64,000 nucleotides of DNA from Thalassotalea euphylliae (GCF_003390335.1 NZ_QUOU01000001.1:3100001-3164000); one strand, 5' to 3'; positions 53,253-63,295 are shown, counted from the first letter of the stretch. The notes: a model not told the origin generated them from the sequence alone. Translations and numbers: made by a program.

Positions 53253-54284
53253 TTAACTATCCTTTTGCTGCTCGTTAAGTGTTTTTTCTATGGTGGTAAT
53301 TTTTTTGGCCATCACATCGAGTTTGCGCAATCGAGCATTCATCTTATTCCAGTCTTTATTTGGCTGGGCAGGAATACCTGACGAATAGACACCGGGCGCT
53401 TTAACGCCTTTCGTGACCATCGACATCCCTGTGAACACTACGTTGTCGGCAATCTCAATATGACCGTTAATCGCCGCCATACCACCAATAGTACAGTTAT
53501 TACCAATTTTAACACTTCCTGCCAGCACTGTGCAGCCGGCAATTGCAGTATTTTTGCCAATGACGACGTTATGGGCAATTTGCACTTGGTTATCGATAAT
53601 ACAACCGTCACCAATAATGGTATCTTCTAGTGCGCCGCGATCGACTGTGGTACTGGCACCAATTTCAACGCGATTGCCGATAATCACACGGCCAAGTTGC
53701 GGAATTTTGTGCCATTGCCCTTGATGCGGTGCATAGCCAAAGCCGTCAGCGCCAATGACCGTATTGGCTTGAATTAAACAGTCGCTACCGATTTCAACTT
53801 CGTGATAAACGCTGACGTTTGACCAAAGCTTAGTGTTCGCACCAATTTTCGCATGCTGACCAATAAAACAACCAGCGCCAATCATCACACCTGCGGCAAG
53901 CTCTGCACCAGCTTCGATGACGGCATTGGCGCCAATCGCCACACTGTCACCAATAACCGCGCTATCATCAATAACCGCTGTTGGGTGAATATTGGTGGCT
54001 GATGCTGGTGTGTGGTCTAACAGCTTAGCTGTTAATGCATAGCCCATGTAAGGGTTGTCCATCACCAAGGCATTGGTGTGACACTGCTCAGCCATATCTG
54101 GCGTTAAAATTACCGCGCAGGCTTGTGTGTCTTTCAGTTGGTTTTGGTATTTGCTGTTTGCCAGAAAGGCAATTTGATCATTTTTTGCAGTCGCTAATGT
54201 AGCAAGACTGCTAACGGAAATGTTGCCATCTCCCTTAACAGTCGCGCCAATATGCTTTGCAATATCAGTTAGGGTATAACTCAT
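53253..54284 (-). CDS. lpxD: UDP-3-O-acylglucosamine N-acyltransferase
   Basis: LpxD adds the second hydroxyacyl chain in lipid A synthesis. The protein has an N-terminal uridine-binding domain, a beta helix of hexapeptide repeats with catalytic His in VQIAHNVVIG, and a C-terminal helix. I chose the ATG at 54284 (343 residues, MSYTLTDIAKHIG), matching the E. coli length of 341. The longer frame from 54323 would begin inside the terminal repeat of a MITE-like element and translate 13 residues of it. Confidence 0.94.
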   Translation of the reverse strand: MSYTLTDIAKHIGATVKGDGNISVSSLATLATAKNDQIAFLANSKYQNQLKDTQACAVILTPDMAEQCHTNALVMDNPYMGYALTAKLLDHTPASATNIHPTAVIDDSAVIGDSVAIGANAVIEAGAELAAGVMIGAGCFIGQHAKIGANTKLWSNVSVYHEVEIGSDCLIQANTVIGADGFGYAPHQGQWHKIPQLGRVIIGNRVEIGASTTVDRGALEDTIIGDGCIIDNQVQIAHNVVIGKNTAIAGCTVLAGSVKIGNNCTIGGMAAINGHIEIADNVVFTGMSMVTKGVKAPGVYSSGIPAQPNKDWNKMNARLRKLDVMAKKITTIEKTLNEQQKDS

Positions 54285-54311
54285 TGCAATGTTCTTTTTC
54301 CGAATTGTCTG

Positions 54312-54578
54312 ATACCAATCCACATAAATAAATGCTCACTCAGCTTGGGATAAAACGCTTTAATGCAAGGCGCATGTTTGCTCGACATAGTTATTCTATT
54401 TCAAAAACATGCAACAACGCAGTAAAGTGTTTTAGCCGAGCCCTTCGGGAGCTTTTCAGCGCCACAATTACTGCGCAAAACTTTCTTGATGTAGAATGAC
54501 TATATCAGCAAAAGTTTTTCTTGTACTTGAACCGCTGAAATAGCTCTGAGTTGAGCATATTATTATGCGGATTGGTAT
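54312..54578. mobile_element. MITE-like element with 16-bp terminal inverted repeats
   Basis: The left end ATACCAATCCACATAA (54312-54327) and right end TTATGCGGATTGGTAT (54563-54578) are inverted repeats with one mismatch over 16 bp. The 267-bp unit has no coding frame and contains internal hairpins, one around GAGCCCTTCGGGAGCT near 54440. It fills the skp-lpxD gap, splitting an otherwise compact operon. Flanking target duplication is not clear. It may be one copy of a repeat family in this genome, moved by a transposase acting in trans. Confidence 0.72.
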
Positions 54579-55091
54579 TTAGTTTAGCTTACTTACTTGC
54601 TCAACTACTTGCTCAGTAATGCTAGTTTCAGGCTTAGAGAAAACAACGGCTTTTTGCTCAATCACCATGTCGAATTTTTCTTTTGCCGCAATCTTGTCGA
54701 TTGCTTGACGAACTAGCGCAATAATTTTTGAGGTTTCTTCGTTTTGGCGAACCTGAGTTTTTTGCTGAAAGTCCTTACCTTTGGTTTGGTACTCTTGGAA
54801 TTTCGTCGCAATTTCTTTATCAAGATCGGCTTTTTCTTTATCCGTCATTAACGAAGAATCGCGCTTTTTCTTCTCTTGGAAGTACTTGATGTCTTTTTCT
54901 AATTGCGCAAGTACCGCTTTTTCGTCTTTAAATTCAGTTTCTAACTTTTGCATTACTGCCGAAGTTTGAGGAATCTTTGTCATTACTTCTTGGAAGTTTA
55001 CAACAGCAATCTTTTGCGCCATGGCAGAGCCAGCTAACAACATGCTTGAAGCGGCGGTAGTCAGTGCCAATGTTTTCATGAACTTTTTCAA
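54579..55091 (-). CDS. skp: Periplasmic chaperone Skp/OmpH
   Basis: Skp holds unfolded outer-membrane proteins on their way to the BAM complex. The 170-residue protein has a signal peptide (residues 1-25, ending AMAQ), a short beta core (KIAVVNFQEVM) and two long charged coiled-coil arms (about 45-130), the jellyfish-trimer layout. It lies 66 bases downstream of bamA. Its stop abuts the MITE-like element. Confidence 0.94.
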   Translation of the reverse strand: MKKFMKTLALTTAASSMLLAGSAMAQKIAVVNFQEVMTKIPQTSAVMQKLETEFKDEKAVLAQLEKDIKYFQEKKKRDSSLMTDKEKADLDKEIATKFQEYQTKGKDFQQKTQVRQNEETSKIIALVRQAIDKIAAKEKFDMVIEQKAVVFSKPETSITEQVVEQVSKLN

Positions 55092-55157
55092 CGTTTTCTC
55101 CTAAATATGAATACTTATTATAATGCCGCAGATAATGCCTGCAGAATCTGCTGCGGC

Positions 55158-57632
55158 TTAGAATGTTTGCCCAATGTTAAAGCTGAAGAAACTTGTATCA
55201 TCCCCATCTTCTTTTTTCAATGCCTTGGCAAAGCTAAAAATCATTGGCCCCATTGGCGACAACCATTGCACAGATAAACCAGCCGAGCTGCGGTAGCGGC
55301 CGATATCTGAATAATCATCAATCTTGATAAATTCGTTCGGGTCTAGGTCACGGTAATCGTCAATATCAAATTCCGTATCCCATACGTTACCGACATCAAC
55401 AAATAAACTGCTACGCACGCTATTTGAGAAGCCTTCATCAACAAATGGCAGTGGGAACACTAACTCAACACCACCAATGGCTAGCGCGTTACCACCTACC
55501 GAGTTTCTCGAAATATCAATAATGTCATGATCTGGTCCTAAACAACAGGCGCCGCCGTTGCCGACAGGATCTGGCGTACCACCGATTGCCGTTGGACGCC
55601 TAAAGATTGCACGAGGACCGACAACGTTGTTTTCAAAGCCGCGTAGCGTGTCTGAACCACCCGCTCTAAAGTTCTCCCAGAAAGGTAGAATTTGATCATT
55701 GCCGTTTATCGTGTCGTAACCATTGGCGTAACCCGCTTCAAAGCGTGTTAGTACTGTCCATTTTTGATCGCGCGTTAACGGGAAGTACCATTTGGTCTTC
55801 AAGTTAAGTTTGAAGAAGTTAACATCAGAGTTTGGTGTTGTCACCTTCGCTGAGAAACTTTGCTGTGAACCTGCCGTTGGGAAAGTACCACGGTTAAGCG
55901 TTGAACGTGAGATACCTGCTGATAAGTCAAACGTCTCGAAGGTTAGACGCGCATCCGGGTTGTCCGGGTCTGAATACAACTCATAGAAACGCTGAATTTG
56001 CTCATAAGTTTGTAAACGGGTAATACCATTACTCTTGTAGCCTAAGCCAAAGTTAACACGTACATACTCGTTAATTGGGAAACCCAAATTGACGCCTAAG
56101 CCGTAAGTTTTGTTTTCATACTCAACGAGGTTGGCATTACCAGCGTCGAACTCGTTGTAGTAAAGCGAGCCGCCCAGTGAAATACCATCTACGGTAAAGT
56201 ATGGGTCTGTGTACGACACGCTCACTGCACGTGAGTAACTTACCGTATTAATGTTAAACGCTAAGCGATTACCCGTTCCTAAAAAGTTATTTTGCTGAAC
56301 ACCGGCGTTTAGACTCAAGTTAGTTTGTGAACCGTAACCAATACCTGCGGTAAATGAGCCAGAAGGTTGCTCTTTGACGTCAAAATCAACATTCACTAAA
56401 TCGTCTTCGCCCGGCAGTTGGTTGGTTTCAAACTCAACCGTTTCCATATAAGGCAAACGAGATAAACGCGCTTTTGATGCTTCAACTAAACTGTTTGAAA
56501 GCCAAGCCCCTTCCATTTGACGAAGCTCGCGACGCAGCACGCGATCGGCGGTGACATGGTTACCTTTAAAGTTAACACGGTTAACGTAAATGCGTTTACC
56601 GGGGTCAACCGATATCGATAATTTTACCGTTTTGTCATCGTCGTTGATTTCAGGAATGGTGGTTACTTTCGGGTAGGCATAACCGAATCGGCCAAGGAAG
56701 CGACTAATGGTTTCTTCGGTGTAAGTGACCTCAGCACCGTTGTATAACTTACCAGCTTTTAGTGGGTTAATCGCGCGAATCGTTTGCTCGAAGCCCGCCA
56801 TATCGCCAATAAAGTCCACTTCGTTCACTGTGTATTGCTCGCCTTCGGTGACGTTAAGGGCAATGTAAACTTGCTCTTTGTTTGGCGTCATTGACACTTG
56901 CGTTGAATCGACTTTAAAGCGCAAATAACCGCGATCTAGATAGAAACTTTCAATGGTTTCCATATCCCCTTGCAAGGTTTGCTTTTGATAGCGATCTTGC
57001 GCAAGGAAATCCCACCACGGTGAGTCGTAGGTAAGTTCAATATTCTTTAACACTTCTTCGTCGGTGAACACTTGGTTACCAACAAGGTTAATTTGTTCAA
57101 TGGCTGCCGCATCACCTTCTTCGAACACAAATTTCAGGTTAACGCGGTTACGCGGTAAATGGGTCACTTCCGCTTTAACGTTGGCATTGTATTTACCCAC
57201 ACTGTGGTAGAAGTCTTCTAACCCCATTTCAATGCCAGAAATTACCGTGCGGTCTAAGGTTTCACCCACGCGAATGTTACTGTCATCAAGACTTTGCGTC
57301 AGCTGTTCGTCTTTTAGATCGCTGTTGCCTTCAAAACTAATTTCACTGATGGTTTCACGCTCTTGCACGCGATAAATAACGCGATTGCCATCTTTAAAAA
57401 CTTGAATGTCATTAAAGTGGCCTGATTTATACAAAGCTTTTATCGACTGTGATACGCGAAATTCATTTAACGTATCGCCAACATTAAATGGAATATGCGT
57501 TAATGCTGCCCCTAACGCGACACGCTGTAGCCCTCTAATTTGGATATCTTCAACTTGGAAGTCATCTGACGCTTGAACAGACGTGCCTAAGGTGCCTAAT
57601 AGAACCGCTAAGGCAATTTTTTTAATCATCAT
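55158..57632 (-). CDS. bamA: Outer-membrane protein assembly factor BamA
   Basis: BamA is the essential Omp85 core of the beta-barrel assembly machine. The 824-residue precursor has a signal peptide (1-21), five POTRA domains (about 24-425; the first is DFQVEDIQIRGLQRVALG) and a 16-strand barrel with the conserved loop-6 region GGSDTLRGFENNVVGPR. It ends in F, as outer-membrane proteins do (FSFNIGQTF). It follows rseP and precedes skp, the standard order. Confidence 0.97.
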   Translation of the reverse strand: MMIKKIALAVLLGTLGTSVQASDDFQVEDIQIRGLQRVALGAALTHIPFNVGDTLNEFRVSQSIKALYKSGHFNDIQVFKDGNRVIYRVQERETISEISFEGNSDLKDEQLTQSLDDSNIRVGETLDRTVISGIEMGLEDFYHSVGKYNANVKAEVTHLPRNRVNLKFVFEEGDAAAIEQINLVGNQVFTDEEVLKNIELTYDSPWWDFLAQDRYQKQTLQGDMETIESFYLDRGYLRFKVDSTQVSMTPNKEQVYIALNVTEGEQYTVNEVDFIGDMAGFEQTIRAINPLKAGKLYNGAEVTYTEETISRFLGRFGYAYPKVTTIPEINDDDKTVKLSISVDPGKRIYVNRVNFKGNHVTADRVLRRELRQMEGAWLSNSLVEASKARLSRLPYMETVEFETNQLPGEDDLVNVDFDVKEQPSGSFTAGIGYGSQTNLSLNAGVQQNNFLGTGNRLAFNINTVSYSRAVSVSYTDPYFTVDGISLGGSLYYNEFDAGNANLVEYENKTYGLGVNLGFPINEYVRVNFGLGYKSNGITRLQTYEQIQRFYELYSDPDNPDARLTFETFDLSAGISRSTLNRGTFPTAGSQQSFSAKVTTPNSDVNFFKLNLKTKWYFPLTRDQKWTVLTRFEAGYANGYDTINGNDQILPFWENFRAGGSDTLRGFENNVVGPRAIFRRPTAIGGTPDPVGNGGACCLGPDHDIIDISRNSVGGNALAIGGVELVFPLPFVDEGFSNSVRSSLFVDVGNVWDTEFDIDDYRDLDPNEFIKIDDYSDIGRYRSSAGLSVQWLSPMGPMIFSFAKALKKEDGDDTSFFSFNIGQTF

Positions 57633-57661
57633 AAGTGTGTAACTTTGTTTACTTCTTTTTA

Positions 57662-59017
57662 TTAAAGCCGCGATATATCGTTAAAGATGGCGATGCTCAT
57701 TAAGGTGAGTAACGCGAGTGCCCCGAATCGAAATCCCAACTCTTGAATTTTCTCTGGTACAGGCTTTCCTGTTAAAAGCTCTATAAGGTAATAAAGTAAG
57801 TGGCCGCCATCAAGTACTGGTAACGGTAAAAGGTTAATTATTCCCAAATTAATGCTAATTAATGCCAAAAAGCCCAAAAAATAAACGAATCCGTAGCCAG
57901 CACTATTTCCTGCCCCTTGTGCGATGGAAATTGGCCCACTTAAGTTCTTCACTGAGACATCACCAGTGATTAACTTACCAATCATTTCGAAACTTAAGAC
58001 CACTAAATTCCACGTACGTTCCATACTTTCAGGAAAACTTCCCAACACGCCGTAACCTATAGTGATTCTGTGCCCCTCTGGCCAAGGATCTAACTTAGGT
58101 GAAATCCCTAAATATCCCGCTTGCTTGCCATTCACTTCTCTGGCATCGGGGATCACAGTTAATGCTACTTGCTGGTTGTTACGTAGTACCGTCAATGCAA
58201 CTTCTTGCTTGGCTAAGGCTTTTATCTCAGCCGCGAAAAATCGCCAGTCATTATTGATGGCTTCACCGTTAATCGACAGCAGTGTATCACCTATTTGCAA
58301 GCCAGCTCTTGCGGCCGCGCTGCCCTCGCCAACCACCGCTATCTCGGTATGGACTTTCGGAGCAAATGGCACGATGCCTAAGCTTGCTAGCGATGAGGTT
58401 TTCTCTGGCGCAAATTGCCAGTTAGACGTATCTAGCGTGAACTCTTTGGCATAAACGCTATCTGGCTGCCTTGCTTTAATGGCAATGGATGATTGGCCAA
58501 TCTCGCCCACCAACGCCATATTGATATCTTGCCAGTCGTTAACTTCTTGTCCTGCGACTGCCACAATTTCACCATTTACGGGTAAATTTGCTTTGGCGGC
58601 AATGGAGTCTGGCGCTAAGTCACCAATGTAAGGCTTAACACTGGGGACGCCAATTAAGAACATTAAATAGAACGCAACGATGGCAAAAGCAAAGTTCGCC
58701 AGTGGGCCAGCTGCAATAATCGCGATGCGTTGATAGACGGATTTATTGTTAAAGGCTAGATGTGCTTTTTCTGCTGGCACTTCGTCGACGCGTTCGTCGA
58801 GCATTTTTACGTAACCGCCAAGTGGAATGAGCGCCACGACAAACTCAGTACCGTGTTTATCGGTTCTGCGCCAAATCGGCTGGCCAAAACCGACGGAAAA
58901 GCGCTCTACTTGCACACCGCACTTGCGAGCAACCCAAAAGTGACCGTATTCGTGAACCGTCACTAAAATGCCCAGGGCGATAATAAAAGAGGCTAAATTC
59001 CAAATCACATCGAACAT
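57662..59017 (-). CDS. rseP: Site-2 intramembrane metalloprotease RseP
   Basis: RseP cleaves anti-sigma factor RseA in the sigma-E envelope stress response and clears signal peptides. The 451-residue protein has H22-E-Y-G-H26 in the first membrane helix, two PDZ domains (about 120-210 and 215-300), and NLLPLPVLDGGHL with the third zinc ligand near residue 402. It is 4 bases downstream of dxr and 29 bases upstream of bamA. Confidence 0.96.
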   Translation of the reverse strand: MFDVIWNLASFIIALGILVTVHEYGHFWVARKCGVQVERFSVGFGQPIWRRTDKHGTEFVVALIPLGGYVKMLDERVDEVPAEKAHLAFNNKSVYQRIAIIAAGPLANFAFAIVAFYLMFLIGVPSVKPYIGDLAPDSIAAKANLPVNGEIVAVAGQEVNDWQDINMALVGEIGQSSIAIKARQPDSVYAKEFTLDTSNWQFAPEKTSSLASLGIVPFAPKVHTEIAVVGEGSAAARAGLQIGDTLLSINGEAINNDWRFFAAEIKALAKQEVALTVLRNNQQVALTVIPDAREVNGKQAGYLGISPKLDPWPEGHRITIGYGVLGSFPESMERTWNLVVLSFEMIGKLITGDVSVKNLSGPISIAQGAGNSAGYGFVYFLGFLALISINLGIINLLPLPVLDGGHLLYYLIELLTGKPVPEKIQELGFRFGALALLTLMSIAIFNDISRL

Positions 59018-59021
59018 CTGC

Positions 59022-60239
59022 CTAACCTCGCTCGTTTTCCACTAATGTTGCTAACTGCCCTTGCGCAAATACACGCACACTTGCGTCTAGCGCAATCACT
59101 TCATCAATGGTCGTTACTTGTTGTGAGACAAATTGCTGCACCGATAATTCATTAATACGGAAGATATCGGTAAATTTGATTTGGTGATTTAAGAAGGCTT
59201 CAACCGCAATTTCATTAGCGGCATTAAGCGCCGTACAAGCGGCTTGCCCTTGAGAACAGGCATCAATTGCCAGCTTTAAATTTGGGTAACGGTCAAAGTC
59301 TACCGCTTCAAATTCAAATGGCTTGGTGTTGAAAAAGTCTAATGGCTCTACGCCTGCATCAATACGCTCCGGATAAGCCATGGCATGCGCTATTGGCGTG
59401 CGCATATCTGGGTTACCCATTTGCGCAATCACTGAGCCGTCTTTGTATTGTACCATCGAATGAATCGTACTTTGTGGATGCAGTACCACCTGAATTTGTG
59501 ACGGTTCCACATTAAATAGCCACTTGGCTTCGATAAACTCTAAGCCTTTATTCATCATAGTGGCAGAATCTACCGAGATTTTCTTACCCATGTCCCAGTT
59601 TGGATGAGCGACAGCTTGTTCTGGCGTCACATCCGCCAACTCATTAACTGGCTTAGTGCGAAACGGCCCGCCAGAGCCGGTCAGTAAAATTTTGCTAATG
59701 CCATTGTCGGCCAGTTGACACTCGCCCGGCCTGTGTTGCTCAAATTCAGGCAAGCACTGGAATATCGCGTTGTGCTCGCTATCAATCGGCAATAATTTTG
59801 CGCCCGACGCTTTAACGGCATCGATAAAGATCTGGCCAGACGTGACTAACGATTCTTTGTTTGCCAGTAAAACACGCTTACCTGTTTTAACGGCTGAAAG
59901 CGTTGGCATTAAGCCTGATGAGCCAACAATCGCCGCCATCACCGTATCAACTTGATCGCTGCTCGCAATAGCACATAGCGCTTGTTCGCCATGGCTAACG
60001 TGAATATTGGCTAAACCATTTTCAACCAATAACGCAGATAGCTTCGCTGCCGTTTCCTCGCAGCCCATCACCACGTGCTGTGGTTTAAATTCGAGACACT
60101 GCGCCAACATTTTCTCGACGCGAGAATTGGCTGACATTGAAACGACCGTAAAGCGCTCTGGATGGCGCTTAACGATATCTAACGTGCTTTCGCCGATTGA
60201 ACCGGTAGCGCCTAAAATACAAAGTTGGTGTTGCTGCAT
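59022..60239 (-). CDS. dxr: 1-Deoxy-D-xylulose-5-phosphate reductoisomerase
   Basis: Dxr converts DXP to MEP using NADPH, the committed step of non-mevalonate isoprenoid synthesis. The 405-residue protein has the N-terminal GATGSIGESTLDIV NADPH loop, LLANKESLVTSG, and LPIDSEHNAIFQCL with the metal-binding Asp/Glu. Alternative GTG start at 60248 adds three residues. It lies between cdsA and rseP; in E. coli dxr stands before uppS, so the order differs slightly. Confidence 0.95.
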   Translation of the reverse strand: MQQHQLCILGATGSIGESTLDIVKRHPERFTVVSMSANSRVEKMLAQCLEFKPQHVVMGCEETAAKLSALLVENGLANIHVSHGEQALCAIASSDQVDTVMAAIVGSSGLMPTLSAVKTGKRVLLANKESLVTSGQIFIDAVKASGAKLLPIDSEHNAIFQCLPEFEQHRPGECQLADNGISKILLTGSGGPFRTKPVNELADVTPEQAVAHPNWDMGKKISVDSATMMNKGLEFIEAKWLFNVEPSQIQVVLHPQSTIHSMVQYKDGSVIAQMGNPDMRTPIAHAMAYPERIDAGVEPLDFFNTKPFEFEAVDFDRYPNLKLAIDACSQGQAACTALNAANEIAVEAFLNHQIKFTDIFRINELSVQQFVSQQVTTIDEVIALDASVRVFAQGQLATLVENERG

Positions 60240-60271
60240 ATTAATCACAAATAAACACTATGTTTGGCTGC

Positions 60272-61138
60272 TTACCAGCCAATCAGCACGTAACACAGTG
60301 CATAAATTGGTGCGGTTGCCGTTAGGCTGTCAATGCGGTCTAACACGCCGCCGTGTCCCGGTAAAATTGAGCCACTGTCTTTCACACCCGCTTGGCGCTT
60401 AAACATACTTTCGTTTAAGTCACCTAGCACAGAAATCGTCGTGATCACTATGGTCACAGGGATCACAATCGCAAATTGCTCTGCGTTCCAACCAATGATT
60501 TTACCTGCGGTAACGACCAATAAACAGGCAGAAGCAATACCACCAAAAAAACCTTCTAAGGTTTTACCCGGGCTAACGTTAGGCATTAGTTTGTGTTTGC
60601 CAATTGACTTACCGACAAAATAAGCACCAATGTCGGCACTCCACACCATCAAGAACAAAAACATGATCAGCTGGGCACCGTGATACGGATCAGCTTGGTA
60701 TTCACTTGAACGAATCACCATAAAGGCGAGCCAAGCAGGAATTAAGGTTAACCAGCCGAACACACCGCGAATCGAGCGATGGCTTGACCAAAATGAACTA
60801 AACCTTGGGTACAGGAAAGTAAGCAATGCCGACAGTGCCCACCACGCAACCGCCAGCCATAAGATGTAGACGGCAGTTTGTTGCAGTACGCCTTTTTCAA
60901 GCCACAGTGACTCTGGCGGTATAAATGACCAAATGGCTCCTAAAATCACGACACTCGCGAAGACGAAAAACAGGCGACGGGTTTTACGCGCAAAGCCCAT
61001 TAATGGCCCCCACTCCCATGCACCTATGGCCATAATGGCCACCATCAATGCGCCAAACAGTGGTAACGGCAAATAGAAAATTGCGCCGATAGCTAACGGC
61101 GCTAAAACAACGGCCGTAAGAATTCTTTGCTTTAACAA
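60272..61138 (-). CDS. cdsA: Phosphatidate cytidylyltransferase
   Basis: CdsA makes CDP-diacylglycerol for phospholipid synthesis. The 288-residue inner-membrane protein has about eight membrane segments and the C-terminal signature SVLGDLNESMFKRQAGVKDSG followed by LPGHGGVLDRIDSL (shown here in two parts), which carries the metal-binding aspartates. It is 12 bases downstream of uppS. Confidence 0.96.
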   Translation of the reverse strand: MLKQRILTAVVLAPLAIGAIFYLPLPLFGALMVAIMAIGAWEWGPLMGFARKTRRLFFVFASVVILGAIWSFIPPESLWLEKGVLQQTAVYILWLAVAWWALSALLTFLYPRFSSFWSSHRSIRGVFGWLTLIPAWLAFMVIRSSEYQADPYHGAQLIMFLFLMVWSADIGAYFVGKSIGKHKLMPNVSPGKTLEGFFGGIASACLLVVTAGKIIGWNAEQFAIVIPVTIVITTISVLGDLNESMFKRQAGVKDSGSILPGHGGVLDRIDSLTATAPIYALCYVLIGW

Positions 61139-61150
61139 GCGATATTCCTT

Positions 61151-61903
61151 TTATTGTAGTTTTACTTGTTCACCGGTTTGACCAAAACGACGCTCGCGCT
61201 GACAAAATGTATCAACCGCCTTATTGAACTCGTTTTCGTTGAAATCTGGCCATAAGGTATCAGTGAAGTAAAACTCCGCATAAGCTGCTTGCCACAGTAA
61301 AAAGTTACTAATACGGTGGTCACCGCCAGTGCGAATAAGTAAATCTAATTCTGGCATATCTGCCAAGCTAGTGTGCTGGTTCAATGACTGCTCATTAACA
61401 TCCGCTAATGAAATTTCATTCGCTTGCACTTGCTCAGCTAACTTTCTAGCGGCATGGGCAATATCCCAACGACCACCATAGTTAGCGGCAACAGATAACA
61501 CCATGCCTTGGTTGTGCTCGGTTAATTGTTCAGCGGCTCTGATTTTTTCTTGTAGTTTGTCAGAAAAACGCGACACGTCACCAATCACTCGAAACTTTAT
61601 ATCGTTTTTATGCAAGCGCTTGACTTCGCGGTTAAGCACTAACATAAACAGTTCCATTAATACCGAAACTTCTTCTTGAGGTCGCAACCAGTTCTCGCTG
61701 CTAAAGGCGAATAAAGTTAAGGCTTTTACCCCTAACTTACGGGCAGCAGTAACCGAGGAACGAACCGACTCCACACCGGATTTATGACCAAAAACGCGCT
61801 TCTTACCTTGAAGCTGCGCCCAGCGGCCATTGCCGTCCATAATAATGGCAACATGTTGCGGAACCTTAACAGTTGAAGTTTCTAATTCAGAGATATTTGA
61901 CAC
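61151..61903 (-). CDS. uppS: Undecaprenyl diphosphate synthase
   Basis: UppS extends farnesyl diphosphate to the C55 carrier used for peptidoglycan and O-antigen. The 250-residue cis-prenyltransferase has HVAIIMDGNGRWAQ with catalytic D23, FAFSSENWLRP and the C-terminal DLLIRTGGDHRISNFLLWQ. A terminator stands between frr and uppS, so a promoter likely lies in the 68-bp gap and begins the envelope operon. Confidence 0.96.
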   Translation of the reverse strand: MSNISELETSTVKVPQHVAIIMDGNGRWAQLQGKKRVFGHKSGVESVRSSVTAARKLGVKALTLFAFSSENWLRPQEEVSVLMELFMLVLNREVKRLHKNDIKFRVIGDVSRFSDKLQEKIRAAEQLTEHNQGMVLSVAANYGGRWDIAHAARKLAEQVQANEISLADVNEQSLNQHTSLADMPELDLLIRTGGDHRISNFLLWQAAYAEFYFTDTLWPDFNENEFNKAVDTFCQRERRFGQTGEQVKLQ

Positions 61904-61923
61904 TTAAATCTCACTATATAAAA

Positions 61924-61951
61924 ACGCCGTAGTAAAACTTCACTACGGCGT
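61924..61951 (-). terminator. Terminator after frr
   Basis: Perfect 10-bp arms ACGCCGTAGT (61924-61933) and ACTACGGCGT (61942-61951) are followed by TTTTT on the minus strand. It lies between frr and uppS. Confidence 0.93.
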
Positions 61952-61971
61952 GTTTTCCTTTCGCTGGAAAA

Positions 61972-62529
61972 TTAAATTTCCATTAATTCCGCTTCTTTTT
62001 CAACCAACAATTGGTCGACTTGTTTGACATACTTGTCGGTGATTTTTTGGATTTCATCTTCCGCTTGGTGCATCTCATCATCACTGATTTCTTTTTCTTT
62101 GTTCAGTGTTTTCACATCAGAGTTTGCATCGCGGCGAATGTTGCGAATGGCAATTTTACCGTTCTCGCCTTCACCTTTAACCACTTTTACTAGGTCTTTA
62201 CGACGCTCTTCTGTTAACGGTGGTAATGGAATGCGAATAAGCGTGCCTTGAGACGAAGGGTTTAAACCTAAATCAGACGATAAAATCGCTTTTTCCACGG
62301 CGCCGATCATTGATTTGTCGAACACAGTGATCGCAAGTGTACGTGCATCTGGAACTGAAACATTACCCACTTGGTTAAGTGGTGTGTCAGCGCCGTAGTA
62401 ATCTACTGAAATGTTGTCCAATAGTGAAGGATGCGCACGACCTGTGCGAATTTTGTTTAAGTTTGTTTTTAATGATTCGATGCTCTTACTCATGCGAGTT
62501 TCTGCATCTTTTTTAATATCTTCAATCAC
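61972..62529 (-). CDS. frr: Ribosome recycling factor
   Basis: RRF splits post-termination ribosomes with EF-G. The 185-residue protein has the canonical length and conserved stretches: LNKIRTGRAHPSLLD, TLAITVFDKSM, PLTEERRKDLVK and AIRNIRRDAN. It is 25 bases downstream of pyrH and is followed by a strong terminator, so pyrH-frr form a unit. Confidence 0.97.
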   Translation of the reverse strand: MIEDIKKDAETRMSKSIESLKTNLNKIRTGRAHPSLLDNISVDYYGADTPLNQVGNVSVPDARTLAITVFDKSMIGAVEKAILSSDLGLNPSSQGTLIRIPLPPLTEERRKDLVKVVKGEGENGKIAIRNIRRDANSDVKTLNKEKEISDDEMHQAEDEIQKITDKYVKQVDQLLVEKEAELMEI

Positions 62530-62554
62530 TTGGATATTCCTTAATACTGAACGA

Positions 62555-63295
62555 TTAATCTAAGTTTTCAGCGTGATCTATGGTGGTACCTTCAGCTTGG
62601 CCCATTACCACATTTTTTAATGCGCCCGGCTTGTTCATGTTGAATACACGAATTGGCATGCTGTGATCACGCGCTAGGGTAAAGGCCGCTAAGTCCATTA
62701 CCTTTAATTCTTTTTCTAGCACTTCTTGGTAAGTTAAGTGGCTATACAAAGTTGCTTCAGGGTTTTTTACCGGATCTTCCGAGTAAATACCATCAACTTT
62801 TGTCGCTTTTAAGACAGCGTCTGCTTCAATTTCGATACCGCGTAAACACGCAGCAGAATCGGTGGTAAAGAATGGGTTACCTGTACCGGCACTGAAAATC
62901 ACCACACGACCAGACTTTAACATGCCAATTGCATCAGCCCAGTTGTAGGTATCACACACACCAGCTAAATCAATAGCTGACATTAAACGTGCATTGACAA
63001 AAGCGCGGTGTAATGCGTCACGCATTGCAAGACCATTCATGACGGTTGCTAGCATCCCCATTTGGTCACCAACAACACGGTTCATGCCCGCTTCAGCAAG
63101 CCCTGCACCACGGAATAAGTTACCACCACCGATCACTAAGCCTACTTGAATACCTAACTCAACGAGTTCTTTAATTTCTTGCGCCATGCGGTCAAGAATT
63201 TTCGGATCAATACCGAAACCTTCATCACCCATTAGGGCTTCACCACTGAGTTTAAGAAGAATACGACGATACGTAGGTTTAGGGTTGGTGCTCAT
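62555..63295 (-). CDS. pyrH: UMP kinase
   Basis: PyrH phosphorylates UMP to UDP and is inhibited by UTP. The 246-residue amino-acid-kinase-fold protein has RILLKLSGEALMG, VIGGGNLFRGAGL, and DALLH-type segment ADAVLKATKVDGIYSEDP. It normally follows rpsB and tsf; here the next gene upstream is a DUF4345 gene, so the usual rpsB-tsf-pyrH-frr run is broken. Confidence 0.97.
   Translation of the reverse strand: MSTNPKPTYRRILLKLSGEALMGDEGFGIDPKILDRMAQEIKELVELGIQVGLVIGGGNLFRGAGLAEAGMNRVVGDQMGMLATVMNGLAMRDALHRAFVNARLMSAIDLAGVCDTYNWADAIGMLKSGRVVIFSAGTGNPFFTTDSAACLRGIEIEADAVLKATKVDGIYSEDPVKNPEATLYSHLTYQEVLEKELKVMDLAAFTLARDHSMPIRVFNMNKPGALKNVVMGQAEGTTIDHAENLD

Noticed and set aside
53253..54323. Longer lpxD starting at 54323
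   Set aside because: The extra 13 residues are encoded by the end of a MITE-like element; the ATG at 54284 gives the normal family length.
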